The translations under genes and the position numbers were made by a program. DNA of 47,036 bases from Bacteroidota bacterium. GTDB lineage: Bacteria > Bacteroidota > Bacteroidia > UBA7662. The stretch covers positions 1 through 47,036 of the forward strand of contig SYHX01000051.1 in the NCBI GenBank assembly GCA_005799025.1, given 5' to 3'. Of this stretch, positions 1-9,667 are shown in pieces. Under the pieces are notes generated by a model that ran no database searches, was not told the DNA's origin, and was given only the letters and a program-made list of their open reading frames with translations. Each line of letters starts with the position of its first letter. Positions within the stretch are counted from its first letter, which is position 1.

Positions 1-801
1 GCTGATGCCTTGCAACTGGGTCGCGAGGGTCCAGGGGCCGGATATTGTTGTAACACCAAGAGCACAGGTCCAGGCATCGTTCTGTCCGCCCACCGATTCC
101 TGCCAAACCAGGAAGCCTTGTTGGGTCCACCAGGACCAGCGGGGGTAGTTGCGGCCGGTGCGGACCTCCAACCAATAGGCGGGCATGTTGGTATGACGGG
201 CATTTTCGAGGCCTTTGCCAGATGTGGTTTTGATGCCCCAACCCAGGGTGACTGGGGTCCGGGAACCCAGGAAACGAGCCGGGACCTGCCAGCGGTTCAG
301 GATCCAAAGCTCGGAGGTATTGCGACCGCGGGGTTCCTCCCAACGAGCGTTGCGCAGGTCCCTCACTACGGTGTCGGTGGACCACCATTCGTAGGGGCGC
401 CAATGAACTTCCAGCGAGGCCTGGCCGGGAACCAAGGGCACGGAGAGGTTGAGCACGGGGTTAATGGTGTTTTCGCGGTGCGGCGAAACCCCGCGATGCC
501 ATTCCTGCGCCAGTTCCCCTTGCCATTTTCCGGTCAAGGCGATGCCCTTATGCAGTCCCCCCACCGCTTCGGGGAGGGCCAGGGCGTTGGGACCCATGTA
601 AGCAGGGGACCGGCGGATATAGTTCTGCCAGGAGGTGTAGCCGTCCCAATTCACGTTGCGGATCCAGAAGGCATAGGACAGCTGGGCCTGTGCCGGCTCG
701 ACGCCAAGGGACAGGTCCAAGAATAGACCCATAAGGGCCGCCAACAGGAACCCTGTACGTTTGGGGCTGGCCCCTCGAGTCCTTGGAAAACACCGAGTCA
801 T
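1..801 (-). CDS. Hypothetical secreted/outer-membrane protein, C-terminal part cut by window edge
   Basis: Open minus-strand frame from ATG at 801 to the window edge; translation begins MTRCFPRTRGASPKRTGFLLAALMGLFLDLSLGVEPAQAQLSYAFWIRNVNWDGY, with a signal-peptide-like start and a Trp/Tyr-rich, barrel-like body. Missing from the ORF track because it has no stop inside the window. Confidence 0.65.
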   Translation of the reverse strand, partial: MTRCFPRTRGASPKRTGFLLAALMGLFLDLSLGVEPAQAQLSYAFWIRNVNWDGYTSWQNYIRRSPAYMGPNALALPEAVGGLHKGIALTGKWQGELAQEWHRGVSPHRENTINPVLNLSVPLVPGQASLEVHWRPYEWWSTDTVVRDLRNARWEEPRGRNTSELWILNRWQVPARFLGSRTPVTLGWGIKTTSGKGLENARHTNMPAYWLEVRTGRNYPRWSWWTQQGFLVWQESVGGQNDAWTCALGVTTISGPWTLATQLQGIS

Positions 802-847
802 CGCCCACGAAGTTAAGGCGCGGGCGATAGGGGCTTACCTTTGGGGA

Positions 848-1669
848 ATGAACAATGATGGAGCGATGAAGCAAGGGTCGGCGGACCCCGCCCAGCAAGG
901 CATCGTCATCACCGGGGCCAGCTCGGGCATCGGAGAGGCCTTGGCCTTGGAAGCCGCTCGGCGAGGTCATCCCCTGATCCTCTTGGCTCGACGCCTAGAC
1001 GAATTGGATCGGGTTGCTCAGCTTTGCCTTGCCCAAGGGTCGCCTCGTTGCCAAACCTTGCACCTGGATTTGGCCAACAACGATTCCATACAACATTGCG
1101 CCCAGCAAATTGTGGCCCTGGGATGGCCCTTGCACGGCCTCATCAACAACGCCGGTATCTCGCAGCGTTCCACCGCAAGAAATGCGGACGCTAATTCCGA
1201 ATTCCACCTCATGCAGGTGAATTACCTGGGGCCGGTACTTCTTACCAAAAATTTGTTACAGGCATTACCCAGCGGTGGCGGTATTCTGGTCATCTCCTCG
1301 GTGGTGGGGCTTTTCCCTTTCCCCCAGCGCTCCTCGTACGCCGCATCCAAACATGCTTTGCACGGCTACTTTGAGACCATGGCCCTCGAAGAAAAATCCA
1401 GACTCCGAATCACCATCGCCTGCCCCGGTCGGGTTCGCACTAACATATGCCTCAATGCTTTGACCTCCGATGGCCGCAGCCATAACACCATGGATCCCGG
1501 TCAAGTCGGGGGATTGGATCCCGCCCATTGTGCCCGGGTTATCTGGTCCGCTTGGCAAGCGAATCACAGGCGCGTTCTGGTGGCTCGAGGCGAAAAAGTT
1601 CTGTGGTGGTTGTACCGCTTCATCCCTTCCCTCTTTGACCGAGTGGCGCTCCGTGTCAGCCCGGTTTAA
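848..1669 (+). CDS. Short-chain dehydrogenase/reductase (SDR) family protein
   Basis: ITGASSGIGEA, NNAG and SSVVGLFPFPQRSSYAASK (intact S-x12-YxxxK). ATG at 866 is an alternative start. Confidence 0.88.
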   Translation: MNNDGAMKQGSADPAQQGIVITGASSGIGEALALEAARRGHPLILLARRLDELDRVAQLCLAQGSPRCQTLHLDLANNDSIQHCAQQIVALGWPLHGLINNAGISQRSTARNADANSEFHLMQVNYLGPVLLTKNLLQALPSGGGILVISSVVGLFPFPQRSSYAASKHALHGYFETMALEEKSRLRITIACPGRVRTNICLNALTSDGRSHNTMDPGQVGGLDPAHCARVIWSAWQANHRRVLVARGEKVLWWLYRFIPSLFDRVALRVSPV

Positions 1670-1701
1670 TCCCCCTTGACCCCCTAAAACACCTTGTTCT
1701 C

Positions 1702-2751
1702 ATGAGCACCCTTCCCTACCTTACCGGTATTCAACAAGCTGGCATCGGCGTCGCCGACTTGGAGGTCAGTTGGAAATGGTATCGCAAAGTCCTGGGGATG
1801 AACGTGCCGGTCTTTGACGATGCCGGTGTTGCAGAGCTTATGACACGTTACACCAACGGAATTCCCGAAGAGCGCAGGGCTGTTCTGGCCCTCAACATGG
1901 CCGGAGGAGGAGGGTTTGAAGTTTGGCAATACACCAACCGACTGCCGGTTGCCCCTGCCCAGTCGCCACGCTTGGGTGACCTGGGGATTTATGCCCTCAA
2001 AATCAAAGCCAAAAACGTCCCTGCCTTTCATGAACTTTTGGCGGCTCGTGGAATTGCCACACGACCCTTGGTGGAGGATCCGTTGGCCGAACGAACTTTT
2101 TGGATGAAGGACCCCTGGGGCAACCGTTTCCAATTGGTGCACGGTCAAAGTTGGTTTGATGCCGAACCGCTGGCCGTAGGCGGGGTCTGCGGAGCCGTCA
2201 TCGGGGTCAGCGATATGGACCGTGCCGTCGCCTTTTACACCCAGGTCCTGGGGATCAGGGAAATTGTGTACGATCGCAGCGGGGTCTTTGCGGATTTGCC
2301 CGAGGCGACCGAAGTCCGTCGCGTGCTCCTTCGCAAAGTGGGCGAAAATTTCGGAGCCTTTTCGCGGCTCCTGGGCAATACCCGCATCGAATTGATTCAA
2401 CGCCTGGATGGACAAGGCCTCAAAATCTTCGAAGGACGTTGTTGGGGAGACCGAGGCTTTATACACCTCTGCTTCGATGCCATTAACCTCGAAGGTCTCA
2501 AGAATCGAGCCGAATCCATGGACCATACCTTCACGGTGGACAGCGACCAAACCTTCCGTATGGGCAAAGCCAGTGGACGCTTCGCCTACCTGGAGGATCC
2601 CGACGGCACACTTATTGAATTGGTCGAAACCCACAAAGTTCCATTGTTCAAACCCCTAGGAATCTACCTGGACTTACAACGCCGAGGCATGTACAAAGTC
2701 CTGCCCGATTGGATGTTACGAATCATGGGTTGGTCCAAACGCAACGACTAA
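1702..2751 (+). CDS. Two-domain VOC/glyoxalase superfamily protein
   Basis: Two VOC-like repeats (GVADLEVSWKWYRKVLGM... and GVSDMDRAVAFYTQVLGI...) ending in FAYLEDPDGTLIELVE. Confidence 0.8.
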   Translation: MSTLPYLTGIQQAGIGVADLEVSWKWYRKVLGMNVPVFDDAGVAELMTRYTNGIPEERRAVLALNMAGGGGFEVWQYTNRLPVAPAQSPRLGDLGIYALKIKAKNVPAFHELLAARGIATRPLVEDPLAERTFWMKDPWGNRFQLVHGQSWFDAEPLAVGGVCGAVIGVSDMDRAVAFYTQVLGIREIVYDRSGVFADLPEATEVRRVLLRKVGENFGAFSRLLGNTRIELIQRLDGQGLKIFEGRCWGDRGFIHLCFDAINLEGLKNRAESMDHTFTVDSDQTFRMGKASGRFAYLEDPDGTLIELVETHKVPLFKPLGIYLDLQRRGMYKVLPDWMLRIMGWSKRND

Positions 2752-2754
2752 CGC

Positions 2755-3765
2755 TTAGGCTCCGCGACGAGCAAGCCAAGCGGTCAACGGCCAAAACATC
2801 AGGGCCGGCATCGACCATGCACCTATGAAATTCCATAAGACCAAACCCACCAAGGTCAAATACAGCGGATAGGTCACCATCAAAACCGCAAAAAGCACCG
2901 CATCAAAATGTACGGTATCGCGACAAAGGTTCATGATCCAGCTCCTAATGGGCCTGTACCACGGGGCGTGGAGCAGACGGGAAAGCAGAAGTAAAAATGG
3001 ACTTGTCACGGTCCCTTGAACCGATAAGCCCGATGCGGAATTTTGAAAAACCTCCTGCTCGTCGATGGCTTGAACAACGAGAGGAGACATCGCATCCTTC
3101 AACCAACGATTAAAACTCAGCAGCCAACGAGCGGTCTCGGCATCCGACATTTCCGAATGCAAAGACACTAATTCCATAGCGCCGGAGCTTCGCAATTCTT
3201 CCAAGAGATCCGCAGCCTGCACTGGTTTTCCGAAGCGCAAATCGGCTGCCTTGCCAGGCCCGTGGAAATGCCCGTAATTGATTCCCACTGGGACAATCTC
3301 CAAGGGAATCCCTGCCTGAACCGCTTGCAACACAAGACGCGCTGAACCTTTGGACAAAGGCCTTAGTTTCCATTCCTGAACGCACAATCCCTCAGAGAAA
3401 ATAATAATGGAATCATCGGACTTCCACCGTTCCAAACATAATTCAAAGGTTCCATAATTCTTACGCACATTCCCGAATCCCTCCCTATCCCTCCACACGG
3501 GCATCATTCGAAACTGGCTGCGGAGAAAACGATTGAATATAGGCGTAAAAGCATCTCCCCTTGCCAAAAAACCCAATTGGAATGGTACCACCGTTGCAAC
3601 CAAGATAGGGTCCAGAAACGAAGAAGGATGATTGGCACAAAAAATCCTGGGTTTGGCCTGCACGGTTGAATTCTTCCACTGTTCCGGGAAGTGATAAACC
3701 TTAAATGCACTGAAATAAAAATACCTACACCACCTTATCCACCCACAGAAAAACCAGTAGACCAT
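2755..3765 (-). CDS. 1-acyl-sn-glycerol-3-phosphate acyltransferase-like (PlsC family)
   Basis: ANHPSSFLDPIL (NHxxxxD) and FSEGLCVQE followed by a C-terminal membrane segment. Confidence 0.8.
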   Translation of the reverse strand: MVYWFFCGWIRWCRYFYFSAFKVYHFPEQWKNSTVQAKPRIFCANHPSSFLDPILVATVVPFQLGFLARGDAFTPIFNRFLRSQFRMMPVWRDREGFGNVRKNYGTFELCLERWKSDDSIIIFSEGLCVQEWKLRPLSKGSARLVLQAVQAGIPLEIVPVGINYGHFHGPGKAADLRFGKPVQAADLLEELRSSGAMELVSLHSEMSDAETARWLLSFNRWLKDAMSPLVVQAIDEQEVFQNSASGLSVQGTVTSPFLLLLSRLLHAPWYRPIRSWIMNLCRDTVHFDAVLFAVLMVTYPLYLTLVGLVLWNFIGAWSMPALMFWPLTAWLARRGA

Positions 3766-3785
3766 GGCCTATGATCTTCAATGTG

Positions 3786-4916
3786 TTACAAAGAAGAAAC
3801 CGAACTGAACAAACGCTTCCAACGCACTTTGGACAAGAATGACTCCTGATAGTCCAAACTGAGCCAGACCATCACGGCTTTGCCCACCACATGGTCCTCA
3901 GGTACGAATCCCCAATACCGTGAATCTAACGAATTGTGCCGATTATCCCCCATCATCCAATAATAATTCATCCTAAAGGTGTACGAATCTGTGTCCTTCC
4001 CGTTGATCCAAATCTTGCCGGCGCGGACCTCCACCTTGTTGCCCTCGTAGACCTCGATCGCCCTGCGATATATGGTCAAATTATGGGTGTCCAAGGGCAT
4101 ACGCATCCCCGCGGCGGGGATCACCACCGGACCGTATTGATCAATGTTCCACGGATATTGCGCATAGTGAGGAAAGACTTCCTCGGTGAACATTTGGGCC
4201 GGGGCGGTATAAGGCTCTATAATCCTCACGTTCACAAAGTTTTTCATCTTGGCGGCATTCTCCTTGGTCAGACTGAAAATAAAATCTCCCTGCGCGGTCA
4301 CTTGCCCCCCTTCGCTCACATCCATCTTGCGTAATACCAATGGGTTAAATCCGTTACCATCGGTTTGCAAATAGTAACGATGCTGGCTGTTCCTGGGCTC
4401 ATCCACCAAGCGCCCGTTGATATACAAGGCCCGGTCCACCAGACGCAGGGTATCGCCAGGAATACCGACGCAACGTTTGATATAATTGTCGCGCTTGTCC
4501 ACCGGACGCGTATCATCCATCGGGTAATTGAAAACCACTACATCGTTGTTACGGATCTTGCTCCAACCCCATAGTCGGTGATAACCCATAGAAGGCTTTT
4601 CTAAATAGGAAGGACCGCCCAACAGCGGCATAGTGTTATGGGCCAAAGGGAAAGCCAATAAAGTCATCGGGAAGCGAGGGCCGTAACTCAATTTGCTCAC
4701 AAAAAGAAAATCCCCGACCATCAGGCTTTTCTCCATCGAAGGGGTCGGAATCGTGTAGGCCTCCACCACAAATGTTCGAATAAGGGTCGCTACCACCACC
4801 GCAAAGACAATGGCCTCCAGCCATTCCCTAGCCTTGGACTTGGTCCTGACGGGAGTCGCTTTGCCGGATTCAGGGGAACTTGAATTATTCTCTGGACGAA
4901 ATGGATTCTGATTCAT
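3786..4916 (-). CDS. lepB: Signal peptidase I
   Basis: TPSMEKSLMVGDFLFVSK, RDNYIKRCVGIPGD and MMGDNRHNSLDSRYWGFVPE; start set at MNQNPFRPENN rather than the longer ORF start. Confidence 0.93.
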   Translation of the reverse strand: MNQNPFRPENNSSSPESGKATPVRTKSKAREWLEAIVFAVVVATLIRTFVVEAYTIPTPSMEKSLMVGDFLFVSKLSYGPRFPMTLLAFPLAHNTMPLLGGPSYLEKPSMGYHRLWGWSKIRNNDVVVFNYPMDDTRPVDKRDNYIKRCVGIPGDTLRLVDRALYINGRLVDEPRNSQHRYYLQTDGNGFNPLVLRKMDVSEGGQVTAQGDFIFSLTKENAAKMKNFVNVRIIEPYTAPAQMFTEEVFPHYAQYPWNIDQYGPVVIPAAGMRMPLDTHNLTIYRRAIEVYEGNKVEVRAGKIWINGKDTDSYTFRMNYYWMMGDNRHNSLDSRYWGFVPEDHVVGKAVMVWLSLDYQESFLSKVRWKRLFSSVSSL

Positions 4917-4942
4917 GAAAAAATTTTTATTTTTTGAGATAT

Positions 4943-5398
4943 TTATGGGGATGGTTTGACGCCAATTCCAAATTCGTAAACCAAGAGCCCCCCCATCCAT
5001 GACCCCACCGTGAGCAGGACCATGATCACGGTGAAAGCGCCCCAATAGATGCGATGCTCCTGCATGTTCATGGCTTTGGCCCGCAGCGTTCTCCACATGG
5101 CCATAAGGGTTGCCAATGCACCGTTCAGGTAGCCCATCAACTCATGCCTTTCCAGCCAATCGTGAGCTGCCTGCACCATGGGTTGCCTTTGAGTTTGCCC
5201 CAAAGCCTCCTCTCCAAGGCTGCCGCTAATCATCGCCAAAGCCAAAGCCGGAATGGCTGCGACTAGCATAATTCTCGACAAAAATTCCCACGAATCAGAT
5301 TGCAAACCAATTCGGGGATGCATACGTGCAGTTTCGGCCAACCATGCGCCGGCAAGGAAAGCGATGGGGAAATGAACCAAGGCGGGGTGCCAAACCAT
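4943..5398 (-). CDS. DUF2231-like predicted membrane protein
   Basis: MVWHPALVHFPIAFLAGAWLAE start and several hydrophobic helices; upstream part of the ORF looks non-coding. Confidence 0.65.
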   Translation of the reverse strand: MVWHPALVHFPIAFLAGAWLAETARMHPRIGLQSDSWEFLSRIMLVAAIPALALAMISGSLGEEALGQTQRQPMVQAAHDWLERHELMGYLNGALATLMAMWRTLRAKAMNMQEHRIYWGAFTVIMVLLTVGSWMGGLLVYEFGIGVKPSP

Positions 5399-5445
5399 TC
5401 GATCGAGAATCAGGGGATTTACCTTTTGGAACGACGCCTTGAGGA

Positions 5446-5781
5446 TTAGGAAAGGAATTTCGACAAATCCAAACCAGGAATATTGGGAATCAAACCCTCG
5501 GTGGATTTTTTGAAAAGTTCTTTGTGGGTACGGTGGGCTTCCCGCAATGCGGCATCCACCGTGGAGGCCAATAACGCGTCCAAGACGGTAGCATTTTCGG
5601 GATTCAGGGAAGATGGCAGGGTCTTGATGGAAACGATTTTTTTGTTGGCGGTGCACACCACTTCTACCTCCCCGTTTTCGGAGCGTTGGGTCACCTCAAT
5701 ACGGTCACATTGGTTCCGGACATCCTCGACAGCCTCTTTGAGCTTGCCAATTTTGTCCATCATTCCAAACAAATCAAACAT
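5446..5781 (-). CDS. YbaB/EbfC family nucleoid-associated protein
   Basis: MFDLFGMMDKIGKLKEAVEDVRNQCDRIEV...GEVEVVCTANKKIVSIK; size and pattern typical of YbaB. Confidence 0.85.
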   Translation of the reverse strand: MFDLFGMMDKIGKLKEAVEDVRNQCDRIEVTQRSENGEVEVVCTANKKIVSIKTLPSSLNPENATVLDALLASTVDAALREAHRTHKELFKKSTEGLIPNIPGLDLSKFLS

Positions 5782-5835
5782 GATGCAGGGGGTTTAGTTC
5801 GCAAATTACGGCTCATGAACGTACAATCGGCCCTA

Positions 5836-6942
5836 TTATTGACCGGGAGCCAGGAGATCCATCGAGTCCCCCAAATCCACAAGGGCCTTGAGCCCTTCTT
5901 TGGTGTAGGGAATCCCTTCCACAAGGCGTTTGGAACGCTGCTCCCACTCGGGCATGCCGTGCAGCACAAGACCTGCATCATGGAAGACCTGAGACCATCG
6001 TTCCATCCGTTGCCTATACACTTCATTGTCCATCAAGGCCTCGATGGCCAAGGCCCCAAAAGCATGCCCTATGCCAGGTCCAGGCCCACCAGTGGCAGGT
6101 TCCAAGAAATCCACAAAAGGCGGAACCCAAGGGCCGAAGGCAGCGCCACTCAACAAACCCGACCACAAATCCACCAAGGCACCCAGCCCGTACCCTTTGT
6201 GAACACCGCCCTCCGAGGTCGAACCCAAAGGCAGCAAGGCTCCACCTACTTGGAGCGCCCCTGGGCTGTTGGTCTCATGACCAGCTTGGTCCGTTGCCCA
6301 ACCCAAGGGAATCGCTTGCCCTGCAGCAGCGGCCAATTCCAATTTACCATTGGATGCTGCCGAGGTTGCCATGTCCAACACCCAAGGAGGATGATGGCCC
6401 GCAGAAGGGAAGGCATAACACAAGGGATTGGTGCCTAAGATTCGCTTGTTCGATCCCAAGGGGGACACTAGCGGGGAGGCATTAGTCATGGCCCATCCCA
6501 CCATGCCACGACCCGCCGCAACCAACGCGTGTTCTGCCGCAATACCAAAATGATTGGAATTGCGAACCAATACCTGGGCCGTACCGTACCGGCCCGCCAA
6601 TTCTACCGCCTTCTCCATGGCCACTTGGCCCGCCACCAACCCCAAGGCACCATCGGCATCCAACACCGCCACCGCAGACATTCTTTGGGTCCACCGCCAT
6701 TGAGGATCTGGATTGATACGTCCTTTGCGCCACAAACGCACATAGCCGGGCAAGCGGGCAACGCCATGAGAATCAATGCCTTTGAGGTCTGCCGCCACAA
6801 GCAACGCCGCCGCCATCCTGGCGTGGTCCTCGCTGCAACCAATGCGAAGAAAAACTTCCTTGACCCAACCTTTCAAAGCCTCCACAGACCAATACCCTTC
6901 AATTTCGCGAAGAGGTTTGGTTGAATCCGAAGAAGTTTGCAT
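5836..6942 (-). CDS. Ldh family (malate/L-lactate/sulfolactate-type) oxidoreductase
   Basis: DSHGVARLPGYV, VRNSNHFGIAAEHA, GTNPLCYAFP, HKGYGLGALVDLWSGLLSGA. Confidence 0.9.
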   Translation of the reverse strand: MQTSSDSTKPLREIEGYWSVEALKGWVKEVFLRIGCSEDHARMAAALLVAADLKGIDSHGVARLPGYVRLWRKGRINPDPQWRWTQRMSAVAVLDADGALGLVAGQVAMEKAVELAGRYGTAQVLVRNSNHFGIAAEHALVAAGRGMVGWAMTNASPLVSPLGSNKRILGTNPLCYAFPSAGHHPPWVLDMATSAASNGKLELAAAAGQAIPLGWATDQAGHETNSPGALQVGGALLPLGSTSEGGVHKGYGLGALVDLWSGLLSGAAFGPWVPPFVDFLEPATGGPGPGIGHAFGALAIEALMDNEVYRQRMERWSQVFHDAGLVLHGMPEWEQRSKRLVEGIPYTKEGLKALVDLGDSMDLLAPGQ

Positions 6943-6963
6943 AGGGGAGGCGGCCTCGGGATT

Positions 6964-7737
6964 TTATTCCTTCAAACCCTGCGCAAGCACCTGTGCGATA
7001 TGCAGGCTACGAACCCCAGCCATTTGACGGTCGGCATAGGCCTGCAAATGCATCAGACAGGACAAGTCCGCGCTGAGCAAATATTCCGCCCCGGTTGTTG
7101 CATAATGTTGAATTTTCTGATCGGCCATCGCAGTTGATATGCCCTCAAACTTGACCGCGAAGGTGCCTCCAAAGCCGCAGCAGGTCTCCCCGTCCGGGAG
7201 TTCAATCAATTCAAGCCCTTGAACTTGGGCCAAAATGTCCCTAACCTGGGATCGAATCCCGCATTCCCTCAAGGCCGAACATGCATCGTGGTAAGAAACC
7301 TTGTGGGGAAAATTAAAATTCAACGCCTTGAAACGAGGATGCGCATGCACAAATTCCACCCATTCATAAACTCTGGGACGTATGGCCTGCCAATCCGAAG
7401 CGCTTTGGCTATCTGCAGATAACAAATCTCCGTACGCATTGCGAATCATCCCTGTGCAGGAACTCGAGAGCAAGACCACCGGCCGAGGCACCCCGTTCTT
7501 GGCCGGGGCAAAGTCACGCAACCACTTGCAGGCCACAGGCTTAGCCTCCTCCCAAAATCCAGCATTGTACGCTGGCTGCCCGCAACATGTTTGACCAGGT
7601 GGGCAATACACCGTACAACCCAAAGCTTCCAATACCTTCACTGCCGCGAATGCCGCCTCCGGATAAAACTGATCCACAAAACAAGGCACAAAGAAATCCA
7701 CTTCAACGCCAAAGTCACCAAAGTCCATACCGTTCAT
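6964..7737 (-). CDS. (Fe-S)-binding CCG-domain protein, LutA/GlpC-like
   Basis: Two cysteine-rich motifs: CPPGQTCCGQPAYNAG and LPDGETCCGFGGTFAVKF. Confidence 0.9.
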   Translation of the reverse strand: MNGMDFGDFGVEVDFFVPCFVDQFYPEAAFAAVKVLEALGCTVYCPPGQTCCGQPAYNAGFWEEAKPVACKWLRDFAPAKNGVPRPVVLLSSSCTGMIRNAYGDLLSADSQSASDWQAIRPRVYEWVEFVHAHPRFKALNFNFPHKVSYHDACSALRECGIRSQVRDILAQVQGLELIELPDGETCCGFGGTFAVKFEGISTAMADQKIQHYATTGAEYLLSADLSCLMHLQAYADRQMAGVRSLHIAQVLAQGLKE

Positions 7738-7754
7738 AAAATCACTCTTTTTCT

Positions 7755-9137
7755 TCAGCGATACACACCGCGTTTACGGTTAATGCCCAAAAAGTAAATT
7801 CCAATGATAAAATACAAGGCCAAAAAGAGGGCAGAATTACGCATGGAACCGGTCCACTCGTTGATGAAACCGAAGCTGAATGTCCCAAAGACAATCGCCA
7901 GCTTCTCCGTCAAATCGTAGAACGAAAAAAACGATGCATTGTTAAGCGTATTGGCTGGAATCATTTTGGCATAGGTGCTCCGTAACAACGTCTGAGTACC
8001 TCCCATGATGACCCCCACCACCGCGGCCATGATATAGAACTGGTATTCCTCGGTGACTTGAGCCGCCGCAATACAGACGGCAACCCAGATCAAGGAGGTC
8101 AGCATGAGCAAGCGAATATTCCCGTAGCGAGCCGCCCCACGAGCAAATCCAAACGAACCCGCGATGGCAATCAACTGGATCAGAAGTATCACCCCTATGA
8201 GGCGATCAGAGGACAAGCGCAGAACCTCCGCCCCGAAGAGCGAGGCCACCAACATGATCGTCTGCAGGCCAGCACAGGTGAAAAAGTAAGCCCACAGAAA
8301 GGTTTTGAGATCAGGCATTTGGCGTATTCGCTCGATGACAGATCGTAGTTCACCCCAACCGATTCGCAACCATCCCCCGATGCCATGAACAGGCAGCCCA
8401 GACCCGCTTGGCCTTTCGGTAGGCAACCCCCGTATCGTAATACGGGAAAAGCCCCACCACCACAGACCAACACTCACAAACGATAGCCTTGTGACCCCCG
8501 CGGTATCCATGTTCAACCAACCCGGATTGAGAATGAATAGCAGGTTGATGACCAAAAGCAAGACGGAGCCTACGTATCCGTAAGCAAAGCCCTTGGCACT
8601 GACCTTGTCCATTTGATCCTCGGTCACAATGACCGGAAGAAAAGCATTGTAAAACAATGCAGAACCTGCCCACGAAAATGCCGCAATCACAAAGCAGGCC
8701 ATACCCCAGGCCAAGGTGGCACCTGTCATGAAATACAGGCCTAGGCAGGCCAGGCTACCCAGGGTGATGAACATGTTCATCATCATTTTGCGCTTGGCCC
8801 CGTAATCGGCCATACCCGACAGCAAAGGCGAAACGAAAGCCACGGACAAATAGGCCAAGGCCACAGCGTACGAATAAAGACTCCCTGCAGGCACTTCCCA
8901 AGAACCCCATTTCACAAAAGAAACCCATTCCGAACCTTCGCCCAATTGGTTGGCGACTTGCCGCGACCATCCGCGCTCCTTGGAAAGGGCTTCGGTTACC
9001 CCACTATAATAAATGGGAAAGATGGCCGAGGTAATGCAGAGATTGTACACCGAATTGGCCCAATCATAAAAGCACCAAGCTCGAATTACTTTGGGTTGGT
9101 TTTTGGGGGCTTCCGATTGAGGGGGTAATTGGTTCAT
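7755..9137 (-). CDS. MFS transporter, UMF1/Atg22-like
   Basis: AWCFYDWANSVYNLCITSAIFPIYY start and about 12 hydrophobic segments. Confidence 0.88.
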   Translation of the reverse strand: MNQLPPQSEAPKNQPKVIRAWCFYDWANSVYNLCITSAIFPIYYSGVTEALSKERGWSRQVANQLGEGSEWVSFVKWGSWEVPAGSLYSYAVALAYLSVAFVSPLLSGMADYGAKRKMMMNMFITLGSLACLGLYFMTGATLAWGMACFVIAAFSWAGSALFYNAFLPVIVTEDQMDKVSAKGFAYGYVGSVLLLVINLLFILNPGWLNMDTAGVTRLSFVSVGLWWWGFSRITIRGLPTERPSGSGLPVHGIGGWLRIGWGELRSVIERIRQMPDLKTFLWAYFFTCAGLQTIMLVASLFGAEVLRLSSDRLIGVILLIQLIAIAGSFGFARGAARYGNIRLLMLTSLIWVAVCIAAAQVTEEYQFYIMAAVVGVIMGGTQTLLRSTYAKMIPANTLNNASFFSFYDLTEKLAIVFGTFSFGFINEWTGSMRNSALFLALYFIIGIYFLGINRKRGVYR

Positions 9138-9256
9138 CTCGAATTAAGGGCCATGGACAAAGCTAACCTGCGCGGGACCTGCCGCCAAGAAACAGTCCAC
9201 CAAAACCTAGTAGAATCAAACAAATCGACCCCCATGATGTTATTCCCCTAATTATC

Positions 9257-9667
9257 ATGAAAATTACCGTGGGACGGGTGGCCCATTTCAATGCTGCCCA
9301 TCGCTTGTACCGACCCGATTGGGATGAGGCCCGTAACCGGGAAGTTTTTGGGAAATGCTCCTTGACCAATTACCATGGGCACAACTACGAAATGAAGGTC
9401 GAAGTAACCGGTACAGTGGATCCCGAAACAGGGTATGTCATCGACCTGAAGGTTCTTTCTGATTTAATCGCTAATAAAGTGACTGATCGTCTTGATCACC
9501 GCAATCTCAATCTTGATATTCCCGAATTTGCCAACCTCAACCCAACCGCTGAGCACATCTCCGCTTTAATTTGGAATATCCTCCGTGGTGAATTACCTGA
9601 CCACTTGGATTTAAAAGTAATTTTGTATGAAACACCCCGAAATTATGCTATCTGCACGGGACCTTGA
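9257..9667 (+). CDS. queD: 6-pyruvoyl-tetrahydropterin synthase / 6-carboxytetrahydropterin synthase (PTPS/QueD) family
   Basis: HFNAAHRL, VFGKCSLTNYHGHNY, LDHRNLNLDIPEFA, YETPRNYAICTGP; Zn-binding His residues and catalytic Cys present. Confidence 0.92.
   Translation: MKITVGRVAHFNAAHRLYRPDWDEARNREVFGKCSLTNYHGHNYEMKVEVTGTVDPETGYVIDLKVLSDLIANKVTDRLDHRNLNLDIPEFANLNPTAEHISALIWNILRGELPDHLDLKVILYETPRNYAICTGP

Noticed and set aside
10-726. 238-aa plus-strand ORF
   Set aside because: Antisense to a better minus-strand frame with a signal peptide that runs off the window edge.
1684-2634. 316-aa minus-strand ORF
   Set aside because: Shadow of the VOC gene on the opposite strand; no recognisable domain.
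1702-2751. 4-hydroxyphenylpyruvate dioxygenase linked to the FAH gene as a tyrosine pathway
   Set aside because: The protein is a generic two-domain VOC protein without clear HPPD signatures, and the FAH gene is about 12 kb away.
5686-6438. 250-aa plus-strand ORF
   Set aside because: Antisense to the well-supported Ldh-family and YbaB genes; low-complexity composition.
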